Assembly (NCBI GenBank): GCA_029721515.1
Contig: CM056550.1
Span: 18,227,119 to 18,291,118 of the forward strand
DNA length: 64,000 bases
Direction: 5' to 3'
Source: Synanceia verrucosa
Taxonomy: Eukaryota > Chordata > Actinopteri > Perciformes > Synanceiidae
Each line of letters begins with the position of its first letter. The first letter of the stretch is position 1. Of this stretch, positions 1-10,504 are shown in pieces. The notes under the pieces are model-generated. The model did not search any database. It had not been told where the DNA came from and worked only from the letters and a program-made list of their open reading frames with translations. A program made the position numbers and the translations under genes.

Positions 1-317
1 CTGAAGGAGAGAAGACAGGCTGTCCTAGTTTACTTCCCTGTCTGATGCTTTTATGATTTACTTTTTGGAGATTTCCATCTTCTCTCACTGAACTCCTTCC
101 ACTTTTCTCAAGCTAAATCACACAATCTAATCATCAGCACTTGAACACTCTTTCTCACAAGCTGTCGGCTGTGTTGAAAGTTTTCACATCATCCTTTGGG
201 ACTTGTTAGCACATTACAATATTCTCTTTTCATCTTTCCTGGCTTCATACTGTGTGTTGAAAGTTAATATCCATCTACAGATTGAGCTTATAGGCCTTAA
301 AAATGTGCTAGTTTTCC

Positions 318-773
318 AGAAACATGCTAATGGTAGTTGGTCAGCCAGGTTAGCCAGGAACATGCTAATGGTATTCAGTCCATTCTCAAGGTTAGCAAGG
401 TACTGGCTAACCTCAATTGATCAGCTAGGTTAGCCCGGCACATGCTAATGGTATTCAGTCCATTCTCAAGGTTAGCAAGGCACTGGCTAACCTCAATTGA
501 TCAGCTAGGTTAGCCCGGCACATGCTAATGGTATTCAGTCCATTCTCAAGGTTAGCAAGGCACTGGCTAACCTCAATTGATCAGCTAGGTTAGCCCGGCA
601 CATGCTAATGGTATTCAGTCCATTCTCAAGGTTAGCAAGGTACTGGCTAACCTCAATTGATCAGCTAGGTTAGCCTGGCACATGCTAATGGTATTCAGTC
701 CATTCTCAAGGTTAGCAAGGCACTGGCTAACCTCGATTGATCAGCTAGGTTAGCCCGGCACATGCTAACGCTA
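318..773. repeat. 80-bp minisatellite
   Basis: About 5.5 head-to-tail copies of an 80-bp unit. Its landmark CATGCTAATGGTATTCAG recurs at 361, 441, 521, 601 and 681, and a diverged copy starts at 761. Copies differ at only a few bases. Each unit contains the inverted pair GGTTAGC and GCTAACC about 9 bases apart, and a second GGTTAGC. A shorter degenerate half unit precedes the array from about 318. The open frame across its start is a by-product of the repeat. Confidence 0.95.
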
Positions 774-1946
774 GTGGAACTCAAGATTCTGTTGTGGAAC
801 TTCAAAAATGGGCTAAGCGTCAGTTAGCTAACTCATTCACACTGTTCACACAGTTCATGCAGAAGTGGACCATGGTGTCTTAACTGTCTGCAGATCTACT
901 TTGAAAAACTGAAGAAATTCAACATCTACAAAAGAAACAAAAACTCCAGAATAGCACTATTGACCATGTGGTCGTCCAACAAGGTCATATGGCTACAAAT
1001 GACCGAGTAGCACAGAACATCCTCATAGTTGATTTTGGAAGGCATATACTGTATATAAATAGATGTTTTTGTTCATTTAATGCTAAAATGAATGGAGCTG
1101 TTTCAAGCTGATGTGACACAAATCCTGAGGAAGTGTTTCGTCTTTTCCCGCAGAGACGAGGCTGTGTCGTCTCACAGTAAAGACGAAGTAAAGACTGAGG
1201 GCTGAGGAGCGACAGCTCAGGGTTATGAATCGACGTTCCCTCGGCGTCTGGCCTAGTTGAAGAGGCAGAGCCACTTTACTTCAACAGGAAGAAAAAAAAC
1301 TTGTGAGCAGTCACCTTAGCTACATTAGCACAGCGCTCTAATTGTTGTCGTTTATCTTAATTGGTTTGGCCTCTGTCTTTGGAGGAGGCGGTGTGGCTGG
1401 TAGCTTTGACCTTGATGAGACACTTGGATGCAGAAGAGACATTAATAGCTGGTTTCCGATGCATCTCCCACAGGGCTTCTCCTCCTCTCTGCTCGGCTGT
1501 TCAGCGCTCATCATTAGGATGGACTCCATGTCACTTCTCACTTCAGCGCCTCTCTCTTTCCTTTTCTTAAGGCAAAAAAAAAGGGGGGTGGTGGTGGTGA
1601 ACAAAGCCTCGCTTGGCCCTCCGCCTCCTCCTTTTCTTCTTGTCGAACCATCCTGCAGGGCAGTGAAGGTGTTTTTGTTTTGGTTTCTTCCATCTTTCCG
1701 TTCTGGGCCGAAGAGCCTCGGAAACAAAAAGGGAAACTACAGCAGCAACAACAGTTAGTCCTTTATCCTGTGGCAGAAATATTTAAAAACCACCTCACTA
1801 ATATATAGTTTAATTTTCAGCGTATAAATAGCACAACAAGGCTTCATTTGGCATGTACGCCATGCATCAAAACAACAGGGACGCCCACAGTTAGGTTTAG
1901 GCAACAATAGCACAGATTCAGGAACATGGTATCGTTAAAACCATGT
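774..1946. other. intergenic, nothing recognised
   Basis: No splice-supported coding sequence, RNA gene or clear repeat is visible. The open frames around 1338-1758 lie on both strands of one G/C-skewed stretch and resemble no protein I know. The left boundary of the cdk5r1 transcription unit is well to the right. Confidence 0.5.
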
Positions 1947-2262
1947 CAGGGTTCCCACGTGTCCTGGAAAACCTGGAAAAATAACTGGGAATTGACTGGG
2001 ATTGCCCAGTCATGGAAAACACATGGAAAATGAGAAAAAAAGTTGTTAAGTTATCATGGAAAAATATTTCTTTAGTATTTTTCCCCATGCCTTGTGAGTG
2101 AATGCAAACGTTATTAATTAAAAGTTACTCTTAACCTGTTTGCATAAATAATTTTCCAGGATGACCTAACCGTTTCCAGGACATTTGACCTTTTTTTCAT
2201 TGCCCATGATTGGAAAACTGGTCAATCATTTTCCAGATTTTCCAGGACACGTGGTAACCTTG
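1947..2262. mobile_element. hAT-like MITE with CAGGGTTCCCACG ends
   Basis: The left end reads CAGGGTTCCCACGTGTCCTGG. The right end carries its near-exact inverse (CCAGGACACGTGG, TAACC, TTG). The interior is rich in TTTTCCAG and CTGGAAAA words and has no coding capacity. A diverged copy lies inverted at about 31055-31310 in an nsf intron. The CAGGG ends and non-coding interior fit a non-autonomous hAT-type element. A clean 8-bp target duplication was not found, only a shared CATGT. Confidence 0.7.
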
Positions 2263-2674
2263 CATGTGATGTCACCGGTGTCAAAGTATAACAGTTTTTT
2301 TTTAAAAAGCAATGCCTTACTTTACTAAATTACTTGCCGCTGAAAGTAGTAAAATTAGTTACATTACTTTTAGATTACTCTGGAAAGGCAAGTTCTCACT
2401 TCTCTACCGTCTCATGGTTCGTTTACAGCAACAAATCCTCAGTAATATTCATATTTCCACCCTCTAAAGACGTGTAAACAGCTCCTCCAAGTCATCATCA
2501 AGTCATGGTGAAAGTTGCTCAAACAGGAAAAGAGGCGTTTGACTTGTTTTTCTGTCCTCCTGTTATGAAGATAGTGGTGAAGTAACGACATCAGTAATGC
2601 ATTATCTCCAAATCTGGATGTCACTAAAGTAACTTTCTCACATTTATACTGCGTCACCAACTCTTATTACTACA

Positions 2675-2754
2675 TTAACTCTCTGAGTGCCAGGCCAATC
2701 AAGCCTCGGATTTTAAATGACGTTGAAATACGTCAGTGGTACTCAGAGAGTTAA
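2675..2754. mobile_element. 72-bp piggyBac-like MITE remnant flanked by TTAA
   Basis: TTAA occurs at 2675-2678 and 2751-2754. Between them are inverted ends CTCTCTGAGTGCCA and TGGTACTCAGAGAG, one mismatch apart. A TTAA duplication is the hallmark of piggyBac-superfamily insertion. The 401-bp element in psmd11 intron 7 (16237-16637) has the same ends, so this is an internally deleted relative. It also contains a small inner palindrome, TGACGTTGAAATACGTCA. Confidence 0.75.
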
Positions 2755-4395
2755 TGCATGCATTTTTTCCTGGTTTATTTCTTAATAAATGGGTATAAAA
2801 GAATGCCACGTGAATGTTAACACGAGGTGCCATCATGTTCTTCCCTTTTTCCTCTTTCACAACTACACAACGCTACGATCAGCCAAAGGGTAACTAATTC
2901 CATTTTCCATAATTTATTCCATACTCTCTAGCTTTAAGCGAAATCTGTATGTACGCACCGTTTGTTCAGTATGTGCCTAATTTTATATCAAGTTTATATT
3001 TTACATATCTGCCGTAAATATCCTGTAATATCCAGACCAAGTCTAAAGGGAACTTCACCGGTGTGATGCAATATTTGTGCAAATGTATTCTATGTAAATG
3101 CAGGTAGTGCATTCCATGATGTTCTGTAATGGAAAAAAAACATTAATCATGTTATTAATAAATTTATTTGCATTAATAGCTGCTTCTTTCTCTGAGGTTT
3201 TTTCTGGTGTGTGAAATGTGTGACGTGGTAAAATCTGGGCAGAGGTCACCGTTAATCTGCCCACTGACAGCTGTTTCACCGGCTACCGACAGCACGCCTA
3301 AAACTCCTACAGTCGGCATGACAACACCGCCTCCCTTCGCCACTGTGTCAGCCATCAGCAGCCACCTCAGCAGGGGTTTATCATCCACTGGGTGATGGAT
3401 GACTCTGGGTTTTCCCCCACAGGGCACTGGCTAAGCGCTGGCTGACCTGGTGGTTAAATAAATGAGAGTTAATGGACAGAGAGTGATATGTAAAGAGTGA
3501 GCTACTAATCTGCCTGTCAGAGGATCTCAGTGTATACAGCACTGCAGAGATGGTGGAAAATATAATAGACATTGATTTTTAAAGATGTCCATCCTGAAAA
3601 AAATAGTAACTAGTTACTTCATTCAAAAAGTAACTCAATTACTTTGTTGATTATTTACATCAAAAAGTAATGCGTTACTGTTAAAGATACCTTTAGTTAC
3701 TCTTTAGGACCCTGGGGAGTGAGAGTTTGCCTTATGGTGTGTTCACTGGAAGTGAACTTGGAGCTCTGATCATGTTAACCTCAAAGTTTAGTGCTCCCAG
3801 CTCTTCCAGCCTTACAGATGTAGCTACTGTTTACGTCAGTAGCAGATAGCATGAATTCTATGTCTGGTTGTTAATCCAGCTTTTTGGGTTCTTATTTACA
3901 TTCTCACTTGAAGTTGGAAATTCTGACAGTCATGTATAATTGAATGCACCATGAGTTGAAACACACAAACACCAAGCTCCCAATGCTGCTGCAGTGGCAT
4001 TAGTGCTCTGTTTTACTGGTGATGTTTGTCTCTTTAAATATATTTTTCCTATGAAAAGGGATCTTTTAAAAAAATATTTAGGATGGTTTTTAATATCTAG
4101 TAGTTTGGTGACACTTTTATTTTTCTATTTCTATTTTATTGTTCTTATTGTTTTTAATTGCTTTCATTCACTGTCTATTGTAAAGCACTTTGGGTAGCCA
4201 AAAGGTTGTTGTAAGGGGCTATAAAGAACATTTACATTCTTTTGCCCAATGCAACCTAAAAATTACTCAATTCATTATTCAAGGATCTGCAGCCGTGAGC
4301 CACAAATCCTACAGTTCAGTTGTTTTTTAGAGATGCTCAAAGGTCTCATCTGGAGGCACAAAAGGACAAGTGGCTGCCTTCAACGATCAGTGCAT
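2755..4395. other. intergenic, diverged transposon fragments
   Basis: No gene was recognised. Stretches near 2290-2670 and 3590-3715 carry repeated AGTAAC / GTTACT words like those at 60960-61110, probably fragments of one inverted-repeat DNA transposon family. About 4178-4228 has a 'TGTAAAGCACTTTG ... GGGCTATAAA' tail typical of fish retroposon 3' ends. Confidence 0.4.
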
Positions 4396-7163
4396 TTTAT
4401 TTTTCCATCACAGTACAAAAATAAATTAAAATAAGCAGAAACTAACTGAAAAAAAAGTTCAATTACAGCAACAGCTTTTTTGTCTTTTTCCAAAAAAAGA
4501 ATGTTTTTTCATCATCACCCGTTCTTCTGTACAAACGAAACGCCGTCATCCACGCACACACTCGCGCACACATGCAGCCGTTGAACACCTCCCTTTTTGA
4601 ACGTTCTTCACCACTGTTTCTTTTTTTTAACTACAAAGTACTCAACAAGATACAGAAAAGAAATTGACAGAAATCTTTTAACTACCACTTGAGTCTTTTT
4701 TTCATATTTTATAAGCTTCTGAAAGTCTCAAACAACTACTCAATGATGCAAAGTGGGGAAATAAAATGGCACGTTTCAAGTGAGTCGAGGGGGGGGGAAC
4801 GGATCCAGGGTCTCGTTTTGAGGCCCTTTTTAACCCTTTTTATGCCCTGCAGAAGCCCATCCAGGGTGCATGTGACCACCACATTGTGCCGTTAAAAACA
4901 CCACAGGTTGACTATCAGAGCAACAACTTTAAAACTGAAGCCTTTAGTGACGCAGCACCGGTCCTTAAGTTGAGCTTGTCAGAACACTGCTGAAGAAAGT
5001 TTATTTAAATTACATGTTTCTGGATGGAAATACTGTTTAGTGTTCGTACAGAGATAGAAGCTCCAGTGAAAATACAGTTGTCCTGCATGCTTTCTGTCGT
5101 GGATTGGTTGCTGCACTGCACTGCAGCGCGTCATCACTGTCCAGCGGTTTCTATGATTGAAAATGTGATCCTGCAGAAGTTGCCTCGTCTCCTACAGCCC
5201 CAGCCTCAGGTCTGATTCACACCAAGCCGATGCTGATGGATTATCCTGGAGGTTGAGCTGTGCTTTCCTGCAGCGATGCCGAGCGAGTCTGAAATTATCT
5301 ATTCCCCTGGAAAAGTGAGCGTGTGCTTTTCCCTGTTTGATATGTGGGACAGCAGGTTGGGTTTAGCTCCTCATGCAGGATGAAAAGATGGTTTTTAAAG
5401 GAGCAGTGCGCTGCGTTTTGGAGGATCTACTGGCAGAAATTGGATATATTAGTAAGTATGTTTTCGTTGGTGTGTAACCACCTGAAAATCAGAGTAGTTG
5501 TGTTTGTTAGATAAGAAAGATGCTTATATCTACATTTCTGCAGCAGCCTAGAAATAACAGACTGTTCATTTGCAATCTGCAGCCTCACCACTAGATGCTG
5601 CCAGATCCTGCATACTGCTCCTTTAAGGGCAAATTGAAGGTCAATGGTGTGTTGCTCTGTCAAGGTGTCCTTTGGTGATGGTCAGATTCAACGGTTTTTA
5701 ATTAGGTTTTCATCGATAAATCCCTGCAACATTCATTTGCATAAACCAGATCAATCTTCATTCCCACCAAAGATAAGCTCCACCAGTAAAAGCCTCCTTA
5801 CGTCCTTCCCCATCCTTTCACTTCAGTTACATGTGCCTAAATAAATATGGAAATGGCAATAAATTAGGTGTCAGTAAGTAGTCAGAAGTAGATGAAGCTC
5901 CATCCCATCATTCAACAGCTGGACAAAAAGTACAGGTGGGATTTTTCATCTAAAGATATGGCACTGTTTTTTTTTTAAACATTTTCTACGCTGAATCATA
6001 AGCACAAAATCAAAACGTCATTCCAAAAAATCGACAAAAGTACAAAAAGAACTTCCCTGGTAAACAAATAGCCTATTTTAGCAAGCAGAGCTAAATAAAC
6101 TAGTGTCACTTTGTTCACAGCATTCTCTAATGCAGATGCAGTTGGTTTACAAATCAAGTAAAAAGAAGAAAAATTGTTCCTTCCCTCTCGGAAAACTCCT
6201 GTAAAGTTGCATGGCACACGTGCAAAACGTTACATTTCTAAGTAAAAAAAAAAAAAAAGAAATCAACGAAAACTTGTTCCAGAAAAAGCAATAAATAAGC
6301 CGCCAAAGGTGTAGGCCTCTGGGGAGAAAAAACATCCATTAACTTGTTGGTTTGTTTTTTTTTTTTCTAGATGAAAATAAAGGTCTTTCTGAACACACAG
6401 TACAGTAGGACCACTCATCATCATCATCATCAGGTGTCCTCTGGCTGCTGTCCTCCTCAGGGAAAAAAAGTCTTGAGGCATCCTCAAACAGAAAACCCAC
6501 AAAAAACATGAATCCAGCTTGGATGCCTCCCCCTACTGTTCCTCCAGTGGTTTATCAGTGGATGATGGAGGGGACGTGGTGTCGGCGTTTCCAGAGAGCC
6601 GGAGTCTGCAGCTGGAGGCGGCAGTTCATCTGTGATGTGTGCAGAAAGCCAATCAGGTGACGGCACATCGCACCATCCGACAGTCAGAAGGTCACCGGTT
6701 CGGCTGCTGCAGCCTCAGTCTTCTCCACATTCAATGCTGTAGATGTTTCCTTTTCTAATGTCTCTTTGAACTGCTTCATTTTTGTTGTTGTTTTTTTTTA
6801 AGATTTTTCAGTATTTCATATAGATATATTCATCTGTACCTTTGCAAAGGATTTACCCAAGTCTGGCATTTTTTAATCATCAAAAAAAGCTTTCATTCTC
6901 AGGTCCTTTGCTCGTTTGAAAATAGAATTTGGCACCAAGAGGCGAAAATAGTTTTTAAACTCACTCCAAATTATGCAAATCCTTCAAACCCCCCAACCAA
7001 CCATCCTGCAAGAGGTGAAGCCTTGGTGGATACGAATAGTTATAAATGCCTTCCTAACAGGTCTAATCCCACTTCAGTTTGGACGATGATAAATAAATAG
7101 CATGACTTGTCAAAATGCCAGACTGGAGTATGCCCGCATCCCTCCCCTCCCCCCAGCATCCCC
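4396..7163 (-). other. probable cdk5r1 3' UTR
   Basis: AT-rich sequence without conserved coding frames directly follows the cdk5r1 stop codon on the minus strand. Minus-strand AATAAA signals (plus-strand TTTATT) occur at 5000-5005 and 4396-4401. Mammalian CDK5R1 has a 3' UTR of a few kilobases, so a long one is expected, but the true end cannot be decided here. A MITE at about 5392-5628 lies inside the interval, which could mean the real end is nearer the gene. Confidence 0.45.
5392..5628. mobile_element. short inverted-repeat element, AAAGGAGCAGT ends
   Basis: The left end TTAAAGGAGCAGTGCG and the right end ACTGCTCCTTTAAGG are inverted copies of each other around about 210 bp of non-coding sequence. 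The right part contains CACTAGATGCTGCCAG, a word I associate with abundant fish MITEs. It lies in the presumed cdk5r1 3' UTR. Confidence 0.6.
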
Positions 7164-8072
7164 TCACCGGTCCAGGCCGATGAGCAGGCGGCTCCTCTCC
7201 TCCTCCTTCTGGCTCTCGTTCTTCAGGTCTGCGAACACCTGAGTGAAGTAGTGTGGGTCGGAGTTGATCTGGAGCATCTTTGCGCTCATCAGGTTGATGA
7301 TGGACAGGCAGCGGTCCCAGAAGTTCTCCTTGGAGCTCTCCACCAGGAAGGGCTTCAGAGGGTAGGAGATCTCGTTGCCCATGTAGGAGTAGGACAGGTA
7401 GAGGCAGGTGAGTAGCACGGCCTGCAACTCGTGCTCTGTGGCCACCTCGGACGAGACCACGTCGCGGCAGAGCATGTAGACGAAGACCACGTTGGCCGGA
7501 GTGATGAAGCCCTGGTCCTGCCAGCCCTGGAGCAGCAGGGACCGGTCCACGCTGCGCAGCCACAGCACTGGGTCAGTGGGCGACAGGTGCTTCAGCCGGT
7601 AACAACGCCGGCACAGGAACTCCCCAAGGCAGCGCAGCAGCTCGCTGGTGGAGGCCTGGACGATCACTCTCTTCGGGGTCCCGGGGGCCACGTTGGAGCT
7701 GGTCAGAGGGGCCTTCTTCACAGACGATGCTGTGTTGCTGGAGGTCTTGCTGAGGGCTGGGGTGCTCTGGTCCTGGGTGAAGGTGGACAGGTTGGCGCAC
7801 GACTGTGACTTCTTCAGGTTTTCGTTGTTCAGGTGGGTGACGTTGTTCTGGTAGGTGCCGTTGGGCTGCACCTTCTTGGAGCCTTTCTTCTTGGCCGACA
7901 CTGCCACGATGCGCTTCCATGGGAGCACGTTGATGAGCGAGTGACGCTTCAGGTTCTTGTCTTTGGCATTCTTGCTGTTCTGGACGGCCGTGTAGTGGCC
8001 CACCGTTGCCGGTCCATCCTCGAACAGGGCGGCCTTCCGGTAGCTGGGTGACAAAGACAGCACGGTTCCCAT
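7164..8072 (-). CDS. cdk5r1: cyclin-dependent kinase 5 activator 1 (p35)
   Basis: This is the regulatory subunit that activates CDK5 in neurons. The single coding exon has 302 codons (human 307) and can be aligned from end to end with the human protein as I remember it. The N-terminus MGTVLSLSPSYRK keeps the myristoylation glycine that anchors p35 to membranes and the Ser8-Pro site. The calpain cleavage point giving p25 is recognisable at Phe98 (ANLSTF followed by T). A basic patch (KKKGSKK) and Thr132-Pro follow. From about residue 138 the cyclin-fold CDK5-binding domain is nearly invariant (ASTSELLRCLGEFLCRRCY; SYSYMGNEISYPLKPFLVES), ending in IGLDR. The Ser/Thr-rich linker at about 99-130 is the variable part. 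Start and stop are those of the family, with no break. An acceptor upstream on the minus strand shows that the 5' UTR is spliced. Which fish duplicate (a or b) this is cannot be told. Confidence 0.97.
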   Translation of the reverse strand: MGTVLSLSPSYRKAALFEDGPATVGHYTAVQNSKNAKDKNLKRHSLINVLPWKRIVAVSAKKKGSKKVQPNGTYQNNVTHLNNENLKKSQSCANLSTFTQDQSTPALSKTSSNTASSVKKAPLTSSNVAPGTPKRVIVQASTSELLRCLGEFLCRRCYRLKHLSPTDPVLWLRSVDRSLLLQGWQDQGFITPANVVFVYMLCRDVVSSEVATEHELQAVLLTCLYLSYSYMGNEISYPLKPFLVESSKENFWDRCLSIINLMSAKMLQINSDPHYFTQVFADLKNESQKEEERSRLLIGLDR

Positions 8073-8230
8073 GGTGACTGCGAGGAGGCGTCCAGGGGCT
8101 TCAGCCGCACTGGGTCAGAAGAAGGTCTGATCCTGGGGGTCCTGGACTACAGGGTGCCGCTGGGCATCTACAGCCTGTAAGCAGGTCAACGAAGCAGACT
8201 CTAATGGATTTCAGCTCCTGATGGCCACGG

Positions 8231-9271
8231 CTGGAAGCACAAAAGATCAATAATCAGAGGATCAATAACCTTTAAATCATCCATGATATTAAAAATAGTC
8301 TCATATTAAGACCTATGCTTACATCAGATTATATCACAGCTCTTCTGAATGTCTGCTGAGTGCTCTATCTGCCTGCAGCTCAGGCTTATTATTCGCACTT
8401 ATTGATCTGACTCAGTAAGTGGTGGAATGGTTCAGCCTTCAGCCTACACTAATTAATTCAAACTGCATATAGATTTCTCGTCGCTGCACGTGATCAATGC
8501 AATAAGCATCCCATCATAAACATATTAATCTGCAGCATAATGCTGGAACCACGCTTTAGCTCCACAATCTGCTTTAAATGGATCCTATATGGTGAATTCA
8601 TAAACATTTTATAATGAGATGATCCATATTTCATGAGCAATGGCGGACAGAGTGAAGCACCCCCTCATACTAAAATGGAAGACGTAAACACCTTAATAAC
8701 AGGTGAAGGTCGCGTTTGACACCTATTAAAGCACAAATCCAAGGTCATGTGATTCATTAATGCATTAAGACTAGATAAACAAAGAGATTCTTTCTGTCTT
8801 TGCACGACGTATTTCCATCCCCCTGCACATGCAGACCATTAGTGATGGACTTAAGTCTCCTTGCGCAGGATCCAAAAACTGCTCCATTCTTCAACCCGTC
8901 CTCTTATCGACCTTATTCCTCAATAAGTGGAGGAATTCCTGAACAGGAGCACTTCATGTGTCGTCGGGGCTGAAATTAAAGCAGCGGCTCCTGGCTGTGC
9001 GATGAGGCGCTGCTCTCCATGGTGCTGAACCTGAGCGTCTGCGTCGACATGAAATCACTGCCCATAATAGGCGGTGGCTTGGACATGAGGATCATTTTCC
9101 TCCTTTCCGTTGATATCTCACAATATATCTGTGAATTCAGCTTTTTATATCCTCACATCTTTAAGTGTATTGTCATATTCTTCTAATTAAATATAATGCT
9201 GCGCATGATATGTTTCCAAATCCTGATATTTCAGCACCAAAATGTTCCTAAATAAAAAAAAAGAGACTCAC
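8231..9271 (-). other. cdk5r1 5'-UTR intron
   Basis: Read on the minus strand, GGAGATCTG is followed by the strong donor GTGAGT (exon edge at 9272). A pyrimidine-rich acceptor CTTTTGTGCTTCCAG ends the intron, with exon 2 starting at 8230, 158 bases before the ATG. No coding content was recognised inside. Confidence 0.65.
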
Positions 9272-9640
9272 CAGATCTCCTCCTCAGTGGGAATCTGTTT
9301 GTAACGGTGATGCTCCTTCCTTTTCCCCACAAGACACGATTAAAAAATCATATCCGAGGATATAAACGCAGTGAAGAGAAATAATCCGAGTCGAGGCACA
9401 AAATGGAAAAAATGCGAGCGGTGGATGAGCGCGCCAGTGCGCAGACGATGGTCGGCAGTAGTGGAATGGATGCTTGGATGAAGATGTGCTCCTCGTCCTC
9501 CTCCTGGACCGTGAGATGCGGATGCTGCGAGGGCTGCTGTGGTGTTGTGTGACTGGCTGCGGGAGGAGGAAGGTTGACGCAAAGGCGGTGGTGGGGCGCC
9601 GCTCTGCGCTCTGTGCGCGCTGCTGTCTCCGCCTATAGTT
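9272..9640 (-). promoter_or_regulatory. cdk5r1 first (non-coding) exon and promoter region
   Basis: The non-coding exon begins on its 3' side at 9272, just before the intron donor. Upstream, on the minus strand, the sequence becomes GC- and CpG-rich (about 9410-9640), as expected of a CpG-type promoter. No clear TATA box is seen and the exact transcription start is not determined. Confidence 0.5.
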
Positions 9641-10370
9641 TAACGCGCAGCAGCAAACTGGACCCAGTGAACTCCATGGATGTTTTTCTTCATAACATCA
9701 TTAGCACCAGTCTGATCAACACCATGTATGAGCATGTGCGTACATGAATTGGGTGGCAATTAGTATACAGGCGAGCCAGAGAGACTGTAATACCTCTGTG
9801 GTGTTTTTATATGTGGGGGCGTCTGTGCGCAAATCAGTGCATCGTTTTGCCATGTGGACATCATGTTGCTGCTTTATCAGGTGTCGGATATCCATTACAA
9901 ATAGGATGGAGACAGACAGAAATCTAAGAGGAAATGTATACAGTGCTTAACAAATTTATTATTCCACCTCCACTGCCCTAAATTAACAGTATTGCTGATT
10001 ACTAACATATTTGTCTATGTTTCTGTAATGGTTAATCCACCAGTATGTGGATTTAATGCTCTAGTTTATAATAATAACATTTGTTAAGCTCTGTAAATCA
10101 ATTTAATTTTATACTTCCCATGTATTGTTTTAGAGTTATGGTGTTTGTGTTTATACCGTATATTAGGCTAATTCAAGGACCTGACCAGAGATCCACTAGA
10201 CAGGCTAGTAGAGTTTAATAATTTCTAAATTTTAGTTTATTAACCTATATAGAGTCATCACTACTACTTTAGATGCTTGATTTGATTTATTTAATTTTTA
10301 TTTTGCTGCTTAATCACCTACAAACCATATGCGAACATAAATCTGATATGTGTTTACGACCCTTTTTCTG
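9641..10370. other. intergenic spacer between divergent cdk5r1 and psmd11
   Basis: AT-rich sequence of about 0.7 kb separates the two outward-facing promoters. No gene or repeat was recognised. Confidence 0.5.
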
Positions 10371-10375
10371 AAATA

Positions 10376-10504
10376 ACTACATTTCCCATTTGCCTTTAAA
10401 TCCCGGCATGCAAGTCACCGGCGACGTCACGTTACGCGAGGTAACGTAGTCCGCGCACGTAATTTTCATTCAAGCAGCATTTGAATAAGGAAGATGGCGG
10501 CCGC
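10376..10504 (+). promoter_or_regulatory. psmd11 core promoter (ZNF143-like, CRE-like and YY1-like motifs)
   Basis: ACTACATTTCCCA at 10376 and ATCCCGGCATGC at about 10400 resemble the two halves of the ZNF143/Staf site. A CRE-like GACGTCAC follows at 10423-10430, in a CpG-containing stretch. AAGATGGCGGC at 10491-10501 is a YY1-type motif overlapping the start codon. There is no TATA box. These features suit a housekeeping proteasome gene. Confidence 0.55.
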